From Clavaria fumosa (taxonomy: Eukaryota > Basidiomycota > Agaricomycetes > Agaricales > Clavariaceae): 64,000 bases of DNA. Where the stretch lies: contig OX637802.1 of NCBI GenBank assembly GCA_951802425.1, forward strand, positions 186,001-250,000, given 5' to 3'. The position numbers and the translations under genes are program-made. This document shows positions 43,612 through 54,776 of the stretch, in pieces. The first letter of the stretch is position 1. Each line of letters starts with the position of its first letter. Under the pieces are notes generated by a model that saw only the letters and a program-made list of their open reading frames with translations, searched no databases and had not been told where the DNA came from.

Positions 43612-45268
43612 TTAAGGCTGGGTGTCTCGACCTGCCAACTTCGCTTTCTCAGGGTACTGCTGGAAGAAGTTGCAGAGCAGCATCGCCACATTGGTGAAGT
43701 TCTGCCAAGGCTCCCAGGTATTCTCCTCTACAGGGTATCCCAACCACTTCACTAGGTACTTCACCCCACGTCCCACCTTCTTGACATCAAGGATAGCTTC
43801 AACATTGTACTCCAGGTGGTCATCCTCGATCATGACAGGGGGCAGCAGTGGAGGATTCTGGGAGGTGAAGAAAGGGGCAATATAGGGAGTGAGCAGCAAC
43901 TTGTTGAAGACAGGGTGGATGTGCCAGGCTGGGGGAGCTTGAGTTGATACCCACCTGGCCCAACCTTCTCCATAATGGCAAAGGGGCCTGCTTGCTTATG
44001 GTCAAGCATCTTGGAGGGCCAGTCCATCTTCAGGTTCTGGGTATCCAGCCAGACCAAATCTCCCTCAGCATACTTATGACTTGGGTGCTTCCCAGCATCG
44101 TAGCTCTTTTTCATTGCTGCTGCTGCTTTCTCCATAGCCTCTGTGGCTGCTCTTCAGGATTCTGTGAGCTTGGCCATCCACTCATCTGCTGCCAGGTTTA
44201 CTTCTGTGGGAGGCCAGATTCCACCATTCCAAGGGTGTTGGCCATACTCAAGGAAGAAAGGCATCTGTCCCATTGCTGAGTGCTCACAATTGTTAAGAGC
44301 AAACTCTGCAGTGGACAACCATTCAGCCCAGTCATCCTGGAGATGGTCCATGTAAGCCTGGAGATAGATCTCCATCTCCTGGTTTGCCCGTTCCATCTGT
44401 CCATCTGTCTGTGGATGAAAGGCTGTACTTGGATTTGCCTTTACCCAAATCATGAGTAGAACTCCTTCATGAAGCAGGACATGAACTGGGAGCCTTGGTC
44501 ACTCATGACCTTGTGAGGGACTCCATGATCACGAAACACTCGAACCTGGAGGAGGTGTGCTGCTCCAAGTCCCATGAGGTCAAGCTCAATTGCTTCAAGC
44601 AGTGTCTGTTTTGTGAACTTATCGACAATGACCAGGATGGCATTATGTCCTTGGGAGAGGGGAGGGGACCAACTATGTCCCATGAGATCACCAACCAGGG
44701 ACCATCAGGAACAGGGTGGGGGGGGCAGCCCACTTGGTCCAGTCAGGCTTTGTCTGCTGGCATGTCTCACACCCCTGGGCATACCAATCCACATCTTTCA
44801 CCATGTCTGGCCACCAATAACCCTTCACTAGTGCTGCTCTCAACTTCCGGGGCCCAGGGTGTCCAGCAGCAGGGAGGTCATGCTCAAATTTGAGGACAGC
44901 CTCATGAGCTCCCAGGGGGACTCAAGTAAGTATCCCTTTTCACCAGAGTCCAGCATGATCTCATGTCCACTCGTCGTCAAGCTCCTCAGGTTTCTGCAAG
45001 CGTGCCACGCTATTCTTCTGGAGTAGTGTCTCCATTTCTGACATGAATGACACACAGACTCCCATTTCTGGGAAATCCTGCACCAGTGCATCCTCCTCCA
45101 CCATCTCTCCATAGTCTGGTCTCTGGGAGAGTGCGTCTGCCTTTGTATTTGACTTGCCAGTGCAATACTTTATCTCAAAGTCAAAGCACTGGAGCTCTCC
45201 AACCCAATGGACCTGCCTTGGTTTCAACTTCTGGGGCTTCCAGAAGTACTGGAGGTTTGCATGGTCTG
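43612..45268 (-). pseudogene. Gypsy C Pol remnant (RNase H end, integrase, chromodomain)
   Basis: RNase H end: DHANLQYFWKPQKLKPRQVH and KSNTKADALSQRPDYG. Integrase: DIVGPLPSPKD..ILVIVDKFTKQTLLEA, FRDHGVPHKVMSDQGSQF, FHPQTDGQMERANQEMEIYL. All three catalytic acidic residues (D, D, E) can be read, but in shifted frames. Chromodomain: YNVEAILDVKKVGRGVKYL then WLGYPVEENTWEPWQNFTN. Ends at 43612, 12 nt before the LTR. Confidence 0.88.
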
Positions 45269-45270
45269 TC

Positions 45271-46009
45271 CATCACCATCAGCGCAAAGCGAGGGACAAC
45301 TGGGACACAAACCAGACTCGACCAATGGGTAAGTAACTGCCCCAACCCAACAACGACGACAACGGCAACAGAAGCGACCGACACACCCACACCACCCCTA
45401 CCACCACCACTGCCACCACCACAAATCACAACACGCACACCGACAGACAACCCTACAGCCGACCCCCAAAACGACATCGACCACCCTCCAGGACAACCCA
45501 ACCTTGCGAACACGAACACCCCGTCTGCCCCAGCCCCCACCCCGGCCCCCACGGCCCCACGAGAAGCCCAGTAAACCCCAGCACCAACAACAACCCCAAT
45601 GCCTGTTGAAGACAACTCATGAACCCAACCATGACTGAGAATATGGCAGCAAAACTGTCACAAGTCTTTAGATAACATGCTCCACCTTATCAACAACCTT
45701 GACCCAGAACACTTCGATCTCTGCCTCATACAAGAACCTCATATTGACTTTCTGAATAGAATGCACGCCCCCAATGGATGGCATGCCATCCTCCCACCCT
45801 CCCACAACAATGGCCACAACCCTAACACTAACACCAACCAAAACAGCCCCACCAGAGCAATGATACTCGTCAGCCCCAGACTAGACACTGCCAGATGGAT
45901 GGACCTAGCGATCGACTCACCAGACGCCACTGGCATACAGCTCTGGGGTGACTTTGGCACTTTCTGACTCTTCAATGTCTACATCGACTGTGACCACTCT
46001 AGAACAATC
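45271..46009 (+). pseudogene. LINE (Tad1-like) 5' part with endonuclease start
   Basis: A Pro/Thr-rich leader frame (45290-45574) is followed by an endonuclease/exonuclease/phosphatase frame from 45677: NNLDPEHFDLCLIQEPHIDF, GWHAILPP, AMILVSPRLDT, then a stop (tga) and LFNVYIDC. Glu in IQEP is a catalytic residue of AP-type LINE endonucleases. The frame is cut by the gypsy A insertion. It continues at 62778. Confidence 0.85.
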
Positions 46010-46347
46010 TGTTAGAGTTCTACCACGTGACCCCCTTCTCACATCACACCTCCCCTTTTTCACCCTTCACACCACGCGCACACCCTCCCTTACTCTTGTC
46101 ACATGCTGCATGCTACATCTCTCTCACCCTTTCACATATGACTCATGCTGCACCTCACTGCTCACACATGCCCATCGCCTCCTGTTGTGACTCACTATGA
46201 CTCGTGCCCCTGTAGTATATAAGCAGCTATCCATGTAACAACCTCCCTTAGGTTGTTACTCCCAATCACATTCCCACTTTGCTCTCCTTCAGCCAACTTT
46301 ACCCAAGTCCCTCGAAAACCTGAGAGTCAACCCGACAGTTGTTGACA
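46010..46347 (+). repeat. 5' LTR of gypsy A
   Basis: 338 bp, TGTTAGAGTTC..GTTGTTGACA, with a TATA box (gtatataagc near 46215) and a pyrimidine-rich leader. The same end block occurs in the relic at 11372. Confidence 0.92.
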
Positions 46348-47002
46348 AGTAACAACCTCTCCCCCGCCTACCTCCTCATGGACCTAGGCACCTCCACCCT
46401 CACCTGAGTCGAAGCAAGACTCGTGTATTCAGAGAAGAAGAACTGGCGTGCTATTGGACAGCATTTGAACGGCACGAAAGGCGCAGAGCCTTGATAGGAT
46501 TCGACAAAGAAACAGACTTCAAGCAGTTAACCCCACCAGGTACACCACAAGGAAGGACCTACGAGCGGTTCCTTTACCCAAGACATTCCGAAGCCGCGCA
46601 ACTGGCGCCAAGATATCATTTTGCTACCCGAAGAATCTGTTTACCAGTAGACCCGAGTACAAACAACCCCGCATCTGTCGCACACCAACCTGAGTGGCAA
46701 ATTTTCCGAACAGACTAGTAGCCCTACTTTCAGAAGTCACAGCTGAGCAAGCTTACCAACAAGAGAGCTTAGAATTCCTGGCTGGAGAAGAAGATTTGTT
46801 TGAAGATGAAACTGAATACTACAGCGCCCTCGAAGAACTCGAGGATGACACCCACGTATCTATTGCGATACAAACCAACAACTTACTCAAATACTGTTCT
46901 TCCGAGGCACAAACCGACCTTACCTTTGGAACACTCCAGGACCGCCTGTGCGTAGACCTATTCCAAGACCCCCCTCGCATTTACCTTGAAGAGCTAGACT
47001 AA
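46348..47002 (+). pseudogene. ORF0 of gypsy A
   Basis: The conserved frame includes SKTRVFREEELACYWTAFER, GFDKETDFKQLTPPG, YPRHSEAAQLAPRYHFATRR, ESLEFLAGEEDLFEDETEYY, EDDTHVSIAIQT, SSEAQTDLTF and ends IYLEELD TAA. The match to 10713-11255 identifies the frame: one base is missing here near 46715. No ATG opens this frame between the LTR and the conserved part; an ATG at 46378 is in another frame. The stop lies 4 nt before the gag ATG. Unknown function. Confidence 0.72.
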
Positions 47003-47006
47003 AGAG

Positions 47007-48278
47007 ATGGCCGACACCGCCCCCAAAGCCCCTGCAGCTGCTCCCGCACCCGCGGCAGCACCGATTACATTGGCATTGAAGATCGCTCCCTACTCAGGAA
47101 AAAGGGAGGAGTTCCAGACATTCCTTCGAAGCCTTCACCTAGAATTTAGGGGGAATGCTACAAAATACCTAAATGACTTCCTCAAAGTCATGTTTACCTT
47201 GAGCCACATGACAGAGGACTACGCAGCTGAATGGGCAAACCAAGCTGCCACAGTACTCCTGGAGGAAGGAGGAGAACAGGTCATATGGGCAACTTTCAAG
47301 GCTAAGATGAGGGAAGCCTTCGCACCTATTGAAGACCAGGCGTTGGCAGTACACAAAATCAATATGTTCTGACAGGTACAAATGGACACAGCCCAGTTCT
47401 TCCAAAAATTCGAGACACTTATGAGCCAGGCTGGCTACGACAAAGACACCCATTGGAATGTGATACATGCCCTCTTGATGAGGGCTGTGCACCCGAAGCT
47501 ACTGGAGAAGGTTCTTGCCTGTGCAGATCAACCTGCTGACTACCAGGCTTTCTGTGTCCTGACTGTATGTTTGGATCGACAGCACCAATTATACACGGTG
47601 GTGCAGAGAGAGATGCGAGTACAACCAGGACCGTGCCCCACCTGGAACCAACCGGCTCAGCGTCAGCCCCTGCAAAATCATTTCTGGCACTCACCTCAGT
47701 GGCAACCCCAGTCGGTATGGGAAGGACCAGGCCAATGGGGCCCGCTGCCTGGACAACGAGAATGTATACAGTGGCAACCACACCCACAACAGCAGGCACT
47801 ACCTCCCAGGCAGTGGAATACACAAGCTCCACCCAGTACCAGGCAAGGCACCCCGATGGACACGAGCCAAGGAACCGGCCCCCGCCGCCCATTGATCTGT
47901 TACAACTGCGGACAGGTTGGCCACCCTGCACGATTGTGTCCTCAACCACCCCAACATCGTGCCACCCCTCATCAACAAGCCAGAGCTGGTAGCGCATTCG
48001 AGATGCGCTCCCCCCCCGGATATTACACACTGCCCCCTTTCTCCCCCTATTCTGTCCCGGCATACCCTGCCTCTCACCCGACTTCCCTAACATTGTTCAA
48101 CCCCTTGTACGCTACCTTGACTGCCAGGCAAAACAAGTTTGAAGAGATGGAGAATACGATTGCGCAATTGAGGGACCAATTGCATATCCAGACGAGGCCC
48201 CAAGCTCCAACACCAGGACCTGCCACAGATGCTGCCTCCACCAACAAAACGCAGGATTTTCTGGAAGGGTCTGCTTGA
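47007..48278 (+). pseudogene. Gypsy A Gag with zinc knuckle
   Basis: One frame broken only by TGA at 47370-47372 (MF*QVQ). Ala/Pro-rich start MADTAPKAPAAAPAP, capsid region IAPYSGKREEFQTFLRSLHL to FFQKFETLMSQAGYD, and one CCHC knuckle CYNCGQVGHPARLC. A C-terminal coiled coil follows (KFEEMENTIAQLRDQL). Pol begins in the -1 frame at the Gag stop. Confidence 0.9.
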
Positions 48279-49318
48279 GTGCTAAAGCCGGATCTGTATA
48301 TATTGTCCCTGCCCATTGTCACCATGTAAACCAATCTGCCAATGAAATGCCATTGTTCCCCTTCACAAAAGAGGCTGAGAGGGCCAAGCACACCCTCAAA
48401 AACCTCACCCTTAAGAAACTGCCAGGATACAACAATCATGTACACTGGGAGTCCAACCCTAAAATCATGTATGGAAAAGGAGGAGAACGACAATTGGACA
48501 TGCCAGGACACATTACCACATTGGATACCAAAGAGACCTATGACATCAAACTACTAATTGACTCTGGTTGTACCATGTCTGTCATGGACCTGGGATGGGC
48601 CCTCAGTAAGAAGATGAACCTTACAAAACTGGACACCCCTGTAATTTTCAAGAACATTGATGGGACCATAAACATCTGTGGAGTGTTCAAACACTCCGTG
48701 GCTCTCTGCCTCAATATAGGGGGCCATGTGGAAATCAAGCAGTTCTTACTAGGTCGAGTTACTGGACACTGTGCAATTTTAGGACACGACTGGCTTCAGT
48801 ACCATAACCCCAACATTTGATGGTTTGAGAAGTGCATCCACTTTGACAAATGCAAAAACGAAGATTGTCACATCATGGATTACAGCTATGGCTTCCAGAA
48901 CCTGCATGATACGATCACCATGATCAATTGGAAAGTGTTATACCCCCAAGTGTTTGCAGGAAAAACCAACCAGAAGCTACCCAAGTCCTTGCCTGGAGTC
49001 GATTACAAAATCAAATTTAAAAATGACCCTGGATTCCTATGCTCAAAGGTCTACCCACTTACCAGCAAAGAAGATGAAGCTTTAAAAGCATGGCTCAAAG
49101 AAAACCTGGAAAATGGCCGACTAGTCTGGGGAGAATCGGACTATGTAAGCCCAATCTTCTTCAAGGATGAAAGAGACAAACTATGGCCCATCATTGATTA
49201 TAAACACCTCAATTCCTTTTGTGTCAAGGATATATACCCACTGCCCAGGATTGATGAGACTATAGCCAGCCTGAAGGAAGCTGAAATATTCACCAATCTC
49301 AACGTGGAATGGGGCTAC
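48275..49318 (+). pseudogene. Gypsy A protease and RT N-terminus
   Basis: Aspartic protease LLIDSGCTMSVMD and LGHDWLQYHNP, then TGA (48818-48820), then RT: LPGVDYKIKFKNDPGF, NGRLVWGESDYVSPIFFKDE, LWPIIDYKHLN, KDIYPLPRIDETIASLK. RT is cut at NVEWGY by gypsy B. Confidence 0.9.
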
Positions 49319-50879
49319 TGTCGCGGCGACATCACGTGACCCGCAAAGGTCGCGGACACGTGACCTGTCACATGATCAGTAAGTCACGGGACTCACGTGA
49401 CCATCACCGACAGTACGGCCCAAATGTGTGATGGCACATCAAGCGGGATGCCATCACCCTGTCATCAGACTGACACTTGATGTTGCCCATCAAGTGATGT
49501 AATAGGCTGAACGGGTGTTGGCTGCAACTAGGTGTTCGTGGCCAGGTTCTTCAGGGGGTCTTGTTACACAACAGGGACACTAAACAGAACCTCGGAGGAT
49601 ATAGAGGTTGAGTGTAAGAAATTTAGAAAGTGAGAATATATGTTTGTCCAAAGTGTCCGGTGTGGGGTCCGATAGAATGCAATGTCCGGATCGAAGGTTC
49701 GAGGGGCCGGCGACAACGAAGGCCAGCAAATTGAGAGATACGACAAAGGGTGAGTCTTTTTTAATGTCAAAGTAAGATGATGACAGTCAGAAAAACTGCC
49801 TTTCCATAGAGTCCGGTACGTACTTATATACATTTTTCTGAGTACAGCAAATCCAGTTCTACGGAAATGTCTGGAGGCTACAGAAGGCAATGCGACATCA
49901 TGTATAAGGTCATATAGGGGTCTTAATTCATAAAGGAATCATGCGGTTTGGAGGAATGAAATGTCCGATAACTAGCAAATGTCCGGACCACTCGTAAACT
50001 GAAGGAAAGTGTGGCTGGTACAGCAAAGGGGTACTAGGAACAATGGGCAAAGTACTGCAAAAGGGGTTGAAACGTTTAAATGATTGAATGGTTGAAAGGG
50101 ATCACAATATGAAATTTACAGCATGGTATATGAAATAAGGGAATGGGAATGGAATAGTGAGTATGTTGAGCGCTGACCATGCTGGAGTGATGAAATAGAA
50201 AGGCATGGGCGGTGTGTGTGACCTGCGGGCTGTGATCGTCATGGGGGATTGGAGACCGGAGAGTCCGATATCAGATATTTATCAGATGTTCTGGATGTTG
50301 TCGGACAGTATCAGGTCGTTATCGGATCGCGTCAGGCATAATTATCTTGGATGCCAGAATATCTGGATAGTCGATACCTGTTAAGTTTCCTCGTTTAAAC
50401 AACATATCATCCTTACAGCGACCATCCCTAACATGACCTTGTTCTCTCCTGTGCCCCACCAGTACCGGTATCCTGTCCCCTTGGCATCCCCATCTCCTTC
50501 CCACGATGGCTTCCTGTTCCCCTAGCGCCCTTGTACTGCTATCCCGTTTCCCTGCTGACCGACGCTTCCCTTCTTGGGATCATGACAACTTCGCGATCGT
50601 TACCCGGATACTTTCATTTCCTCCCTACCGTCGCTTCTGTTGTATGTCTCCTTTTACTACCTTGTACTAATATTGTTCCTATGGCCTTGGACTCCAGTAT
50701 ATATACAAGTAGACACTTGGCATGTACTCCCTAGACTTTGATATTCTCCAGAAATCGCCTCTTTCTACCTCCTTGTTGAGCCCTTATGTCAGCTATCCAC
50801 GTGACCTTCGTGACTTTGTTGCGACCTCACCGCGACCTTTGAGCTCCAGATTTAGGATCGACCGCGACATAATATCAAA
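49319..50879 (+). repeat. 5' LTR of gypsy B (contains an insertion)
   Basis: Begins TGTCGCGGCGACATCACGTG and ends ..GACCGCGACA. Without 49495-50417 it is about 638 bp and aligns with the 3' LTR. Contains agtatatatacaag (TATA near 50697) and dyads around CACGTGACC. Confidence 0.9.
49495..50417 (-). mobile_element. Probable solo LTR inside the gypsy B 5' LTR
   Basis: 923 bp absent from the 3' LTR: catcaag|TGATGTAATAGG ... CATCCTTACA|gcgacc against catcaagcgacc. TG..CA ends on either strand, with a TATA (GTATATAAGTACG, minus strand, near 49830). Repeated TGTCCGG motifs. A 5-bp duplication is not evident (only G is doubled), so a later change at one border is possible. Confidence 0.55.
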
Positions 50880-50939
50880 GTCTCAACCCCGTCCCTCATC
50901 CTAACTCAACGTCTGCAACATCCCGACATCGACGACTGA

Positions 50940-51767
50940 CCCAAACCAAACTTGCCCGGCCCTCCTAACGTACCTGGAAAGCCGCGACCCTCACTATTCG
51001 CCAAACTGGATTCTCAAACATTGAGAAAGAAGAACTTGCCAGAACCCTTGGGTCTCACTGACCAACAGAAGCAACACCGCTTTTTCGCCCTCTGCTACAT
51101 CAATCACCATACACCGGTACCCATCACTCGCTGCAACTCCCCGGATGGACGACTGCCATGGAGCACCGTTTATCGTTCAGTTGAACGACAGTTTATCAAA
51201 CCCGGACCTTGGTCCTCGAGAGAGATCCATGAGCAGAAGCTCCACCCAGGCTACTTCCCTGCAGAGTTCCCTGCACTACTTACCGCCGCCCTTAACCAAG
51301 AGATATTCCGTCAGGCTACCGAAGGCCTGATGATTGAGGACATCGAAAATGTCGAGTCCCCGCCGAGAATGCCCTCACCTGCTCCTACCCCACGACCCCC
51401 TACCTACACCACCGCCTTGGTTCAGACCGACACCCCCGAGTGTTTCCTACGAGCATGCACAGCCAACGCTTGGCTCCTCATCGACACCAGCCACCCACCC
51501 TGACTCGCCACTTGGGCGCCCATCAACCCCCAAGCGTATCCTAGTGCCTGGCCTCGGCCTGCTTCAGATATCCGAAGAAGTCTTCAGGATGCCCTCGGCC
51601 AGCAGAGCACCCTCGCCACCACCCACAAACCTTGCCCTCCCCGTTTGACTCAATCCCCCGTCACCTCGGACTCCCTCTCCCCCTCCTCAGTCTCCTCTGT
51701 CTCCTTCGCCTCTGACTCAATGGAACTCCTGGACATCGACGAAGAACTCTGCGGATACGATGTCTAG
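50940..51767 (+). pseudogene. ORF0 of gypsy B
   Basis: Open from after a TGA (50937) to TAG 51765-51767 with one internal TGA (51501-51503). Blocks: STVYRSVERQFIKPG, RQATEGLMIEDIENVESPP, TTALVQTDTPECF, and an acidic end MELLDIDEELCGYDV. No ATG opens the frame upstream of the conserved part. The last codons overlap the gag ATG (ATGTCTAG; ATG at 51760). About 270 codons; related to ORF0 of G. Confidence 0.7.
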
Positions 51768-52193
51768 CAGATTCTCTATCACCCCCTTCGATGGGAGTAG
51801 CATTTCCTACCGGACCTTTGTCTGGCAGCTCAATGTTTTCTTCCTCGCTGAGCCAGAGAGGTTCAACACAGACCTGAAACAAATCCTGTTTGCCCTGAAC
51901 CAAATGCATGGAGGCTATGCCGGAGATTGGGCCAACTCCGTGGTCAAGAAGATAGTTGCAGCCCCCACTTCGTGCCCCACCTGGGCTGTCTTCAGGGGAA
52001 GTATGGATGCCGAGTTTTCGGACTTGGTAGAGAAGGAGAACACCTACCTTAAGCTTGGGAAGCTTAAGCAAGGTAAACGCCTGGTAAAAGAGTTCCTAAC
52101 AGAGTTCGACCAGCTGAGTGTGAAGGCCAAACTCTCTGAGGGAACTCACAGAGACCTCCTTGTCACCCTCCTCAAGCCCGCTGTCACACTAGA
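51760..52193 (+). pseudogene. Gypsy B Gag, N-terminal part
   Basis: MSSRFSITPFDGSSISYRTF, then AEPERFNTDLKQILFALNQM, YAGDWANSVVKKI, FLTEFDQLSVKAKL, LLVTLLKP. Cut by the insertion at about 52194; resumes at 54777 (QPETALNYNITDRIYATAAL). Confidence 0.88.
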
Positions 52194-53119
52194 AGCAAGT
52201 TAGTGAACAGAAGAAGACAAATAGAAGACCACTTACTCATCTGATGGACAGTGCACACAGGCAATGTCCTAGGTTTACTAGGATCCTCCCCATCTACCTT
52301 GATCTCCACAAGCTGAGTCCCATCAGCCATCCTCACTGTCTTGACAACAGTTCCATATAGGATGCCTAAGTGCCCAAAGATCCAGACTCTGGTGCCATTG
52401 GGGAAGTGGGGAGGAGAGTCCATGAGTTTAGAATGTGGAGTTTATTGTTAGAGAATAGCAGTGAAATGAGATGAGAGAAGTATGAGAGAGCAAATAGCCG
52501 CACCTGCATTGTTCAGAGTGTCACGTGATGAGCACGTGACAACAATGGACGCACCTGCACCACACCAAGGCCACACCCCCAGAACACATTTATTTTCCAC
52601 CACCACCACTACCTTTTACCACCACCACTACACTCTATTCCTACTCAGACCACTCAGAAACACTAGTATGTTCTTGATTCTACACTATTAGAGATTCTCT
52701 AATGTGTTATTCCAAGCAGAATGTTCTTTTTCACTATTGTCAATATGGATCAGGCCTCCCTCCTTGGGCAGGACCTCCCCTCTCTCTCCTGGGGAATCAC
52801 CATTCACCCCATTGACCCCATTGTCCCCTGGACAATGATAGGAGTGTGGCTAGATGGACAGGTTGTCCCAGTTATTTTTGGTCCAGTGGCTCATGTTAGA
52901 CCAGATAGGATTTCTTTTCATCTTTTTCATGACCACCCTCAGCTCCCCTCTCATGTCTTTATTATGAGAAGACCAGGGATGTATAACTTTACTGTCCCTG
53001 TCCTATGTTCTGAACTCTTTTACTATGACTTGTAATTTCCTTCACCTCCTTGATTTTTTTGTTCTATGGCAATAATGATGTTCTGATTCAGTTACAAGTC
53101 AAATGAGGGAAATGGAGTA

Positions 53120-53400
53120 CCTCTACAGGCCTATGGAAGGTCTATCATATTACATAAGCCTATGGAAGGCAAAGATCATGTTACATAAGCCTATGGAAGG
53201 CTAATGAATGTCATGGAAGCCTATGGAAGGCAAAGATCATGTTACATAAGCCTATGGAAGGCTAATGAATGTCATGGAAGCCTATGGAAGGCAAAGATCA
53301 TGTTATATAAGCCTATGGAAGGCTAATGAATGTCATGGAAGCCTATGGAAGGCTGAAGAATGTTATGGAAGCCTATGGAAGGCTAAAAGAATGTTATGGG
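53120..53400. repeat. Minisatellite, unit about 60 bp
   Basis: Repeats of cctatggaaggctaatgaat + gtcatggaagcctatggaag + gcaaagatcatgttacataag. It passes into a looser 10-14 bp (tatggaa/catggaa) array up to about 53850. Confidence 0.9.
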
Positions 53401-54039
53401 AGCCTATGGAAGGCTAAAGAATGTTATGGAAGCCTATAGAACATCATTCAAAGACAGTCATGGAAGGTTATGGAAAGTTATGGAAAGTCTTGGAACATTA
53501 TGGAACATTCTAGAATTTGAAGGAAGCTCATGGAATGTCATGGAAAGCTATGGGAAGCTATGGAAGCTCAAAGAAAGTTATGGAAGTTTATGGAAGGTTC
53601 TAGAAGAACAGTAGAACATTGTAGAATGTTCTAGAACTTGATGGAAGCTCATGGAATGTCATGGAATGCCATGGAATGCCATGGAAACTCAAGGAAAGTC
53701 ATGGAAGTTTATAGAAGGTTCTAGAAGGTCAAGGAAGGCTACTGGAAGCTTATGTAAACCTTATGGAATGTCAAGGAAGTCACATGGACATGTTATGGAA
53801 CATTACTGGAATGTAATGGACATGTTATGGAACATTACTGGAATGTAATGGACATTACTCAGCAGGATGATTTGTCATTTGATTATTCATCTCAACTATA
53901 GCTTATTCAGCATTTATATTGTGATTACTCAGCTCATGTATTCTGCTTACTAAGACTCTTTTGTTGATTAGTAATCTTCTCATTACTAATGGTCTGATGA
54001 CTCAGCTAGTTACTTTATTTAGTATACTTTTCCCATGTG

Positions 54040-54126
54040 CTGACTAAGTCAGTCATGTGAAAGTCATGTGACAGTCATGTGAAAGTCATGTGACAGTCAT
54101 GTGACAGTCATGTGAAAGTCATGTGA
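54040..54126. repeat. 12-bp direct repeats upstream of a TATA box
   Basis: Seven copies of agtcatgtgaca / agtcatgtgaaa directly before tcactagtatataagg. Typical of an LTR or promoter enhancer array. A ~195-bp duplicated block follows (54170-54340 and 54360-54530). Confidence 0.85.
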
Positions 54127-54776
54127 TCACTAGTATATAAGGCCAGCTCACTGGTCATTTGCAAAATAATTCCATCTTAACCCTTAACCACCATCATCTC
54201 TGCCTAAGTCCAGTAGTTGTATAGGGTACTCAAAGTGCAGTGCTAATACAACTACCCAGTCATCAATTGGTTGTATAGGATACTCAGGAGCAGTATTAAT
54301 ACAACTACCCAAGTCTGTTGAGTTGGATACTCAGTGCAGTATTAACCCAACACACATATTCCATCTTAACCTTCAACCACCATCATCTCTGCATAAGTCC
54401 AGTAATTGTATAGGGTACTCTAAGTGCAGTACTAATACAACTACTCAGTCATCAATCAGTTGTATAGGATACTCAAGAGCAGTATTAATACAGCTACAGT
54501 CTTTTGAGTTGGATACTCAGTGAAGTATTAACTCAAGGCCCTACAGCCTCAATCATACATACACTCAAAGACTATAGGAGTCTATCCTAAGTCCTCATCA
54601 CTACACTCACTCAAAGACTATAGGAGTTTATCCTTAGTCCTCATCACAACACATCCTCAAAGACTATAGGAGTCTATCCATAGTCCTCATCTGACCCTAA
54701 CAAAGAGAACAACAGGGGAAAATTTGAGCTAAAGACTGTTCCAAGGACCCCTGGAAGTTTGAGAAGAATACTTCTA

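Larger units (their letters stand above)
43308..45270 (-). mobile_element. Ty3/gypsy element C, 3' half
   Basis: Minus-strand order: RNase H end (from about 45270), integrase, chromodomain, polypurine tract (AAGAGGGGGG), 3' LTR 43308-43600 (TG..CA, 293 bp). The 5' part is missing; the element stops abruptly at a LINE. The frame is broken in several places. CpG-poor, thus old. Confidence 0.9.
52194..54776. mobile_element. Non-coding insertion in gypsy B gag, with minisatellites
   Basis: Splits one continuous Gag frame. It holds a small minus-strand ORF (52184-52423, FPNGTRVWIFGHLG, TVVKTVRMADGTQLVEI, Tudor/KOW-like in look), a plus-strand ORF (52721-53035, unknown), long tandem repeats, and an LTR-promoter-like region (TATA tagtatataagg near 54131 preceded by 12-bp repeats). 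Termini uncertain: TAGAAG near 52192 and CTTCTA near 54774 are inverted. CpG-poor although its host is CpG-rich. Confidence 0.55.

Noticed and set aside
50722..50904. Small ORFs in the gypsy B LTRs (also 58684-58893) as peptides
   Set aside because: They lie in LTR sequence with regulatory features and are not preserved between the two LTR copies.
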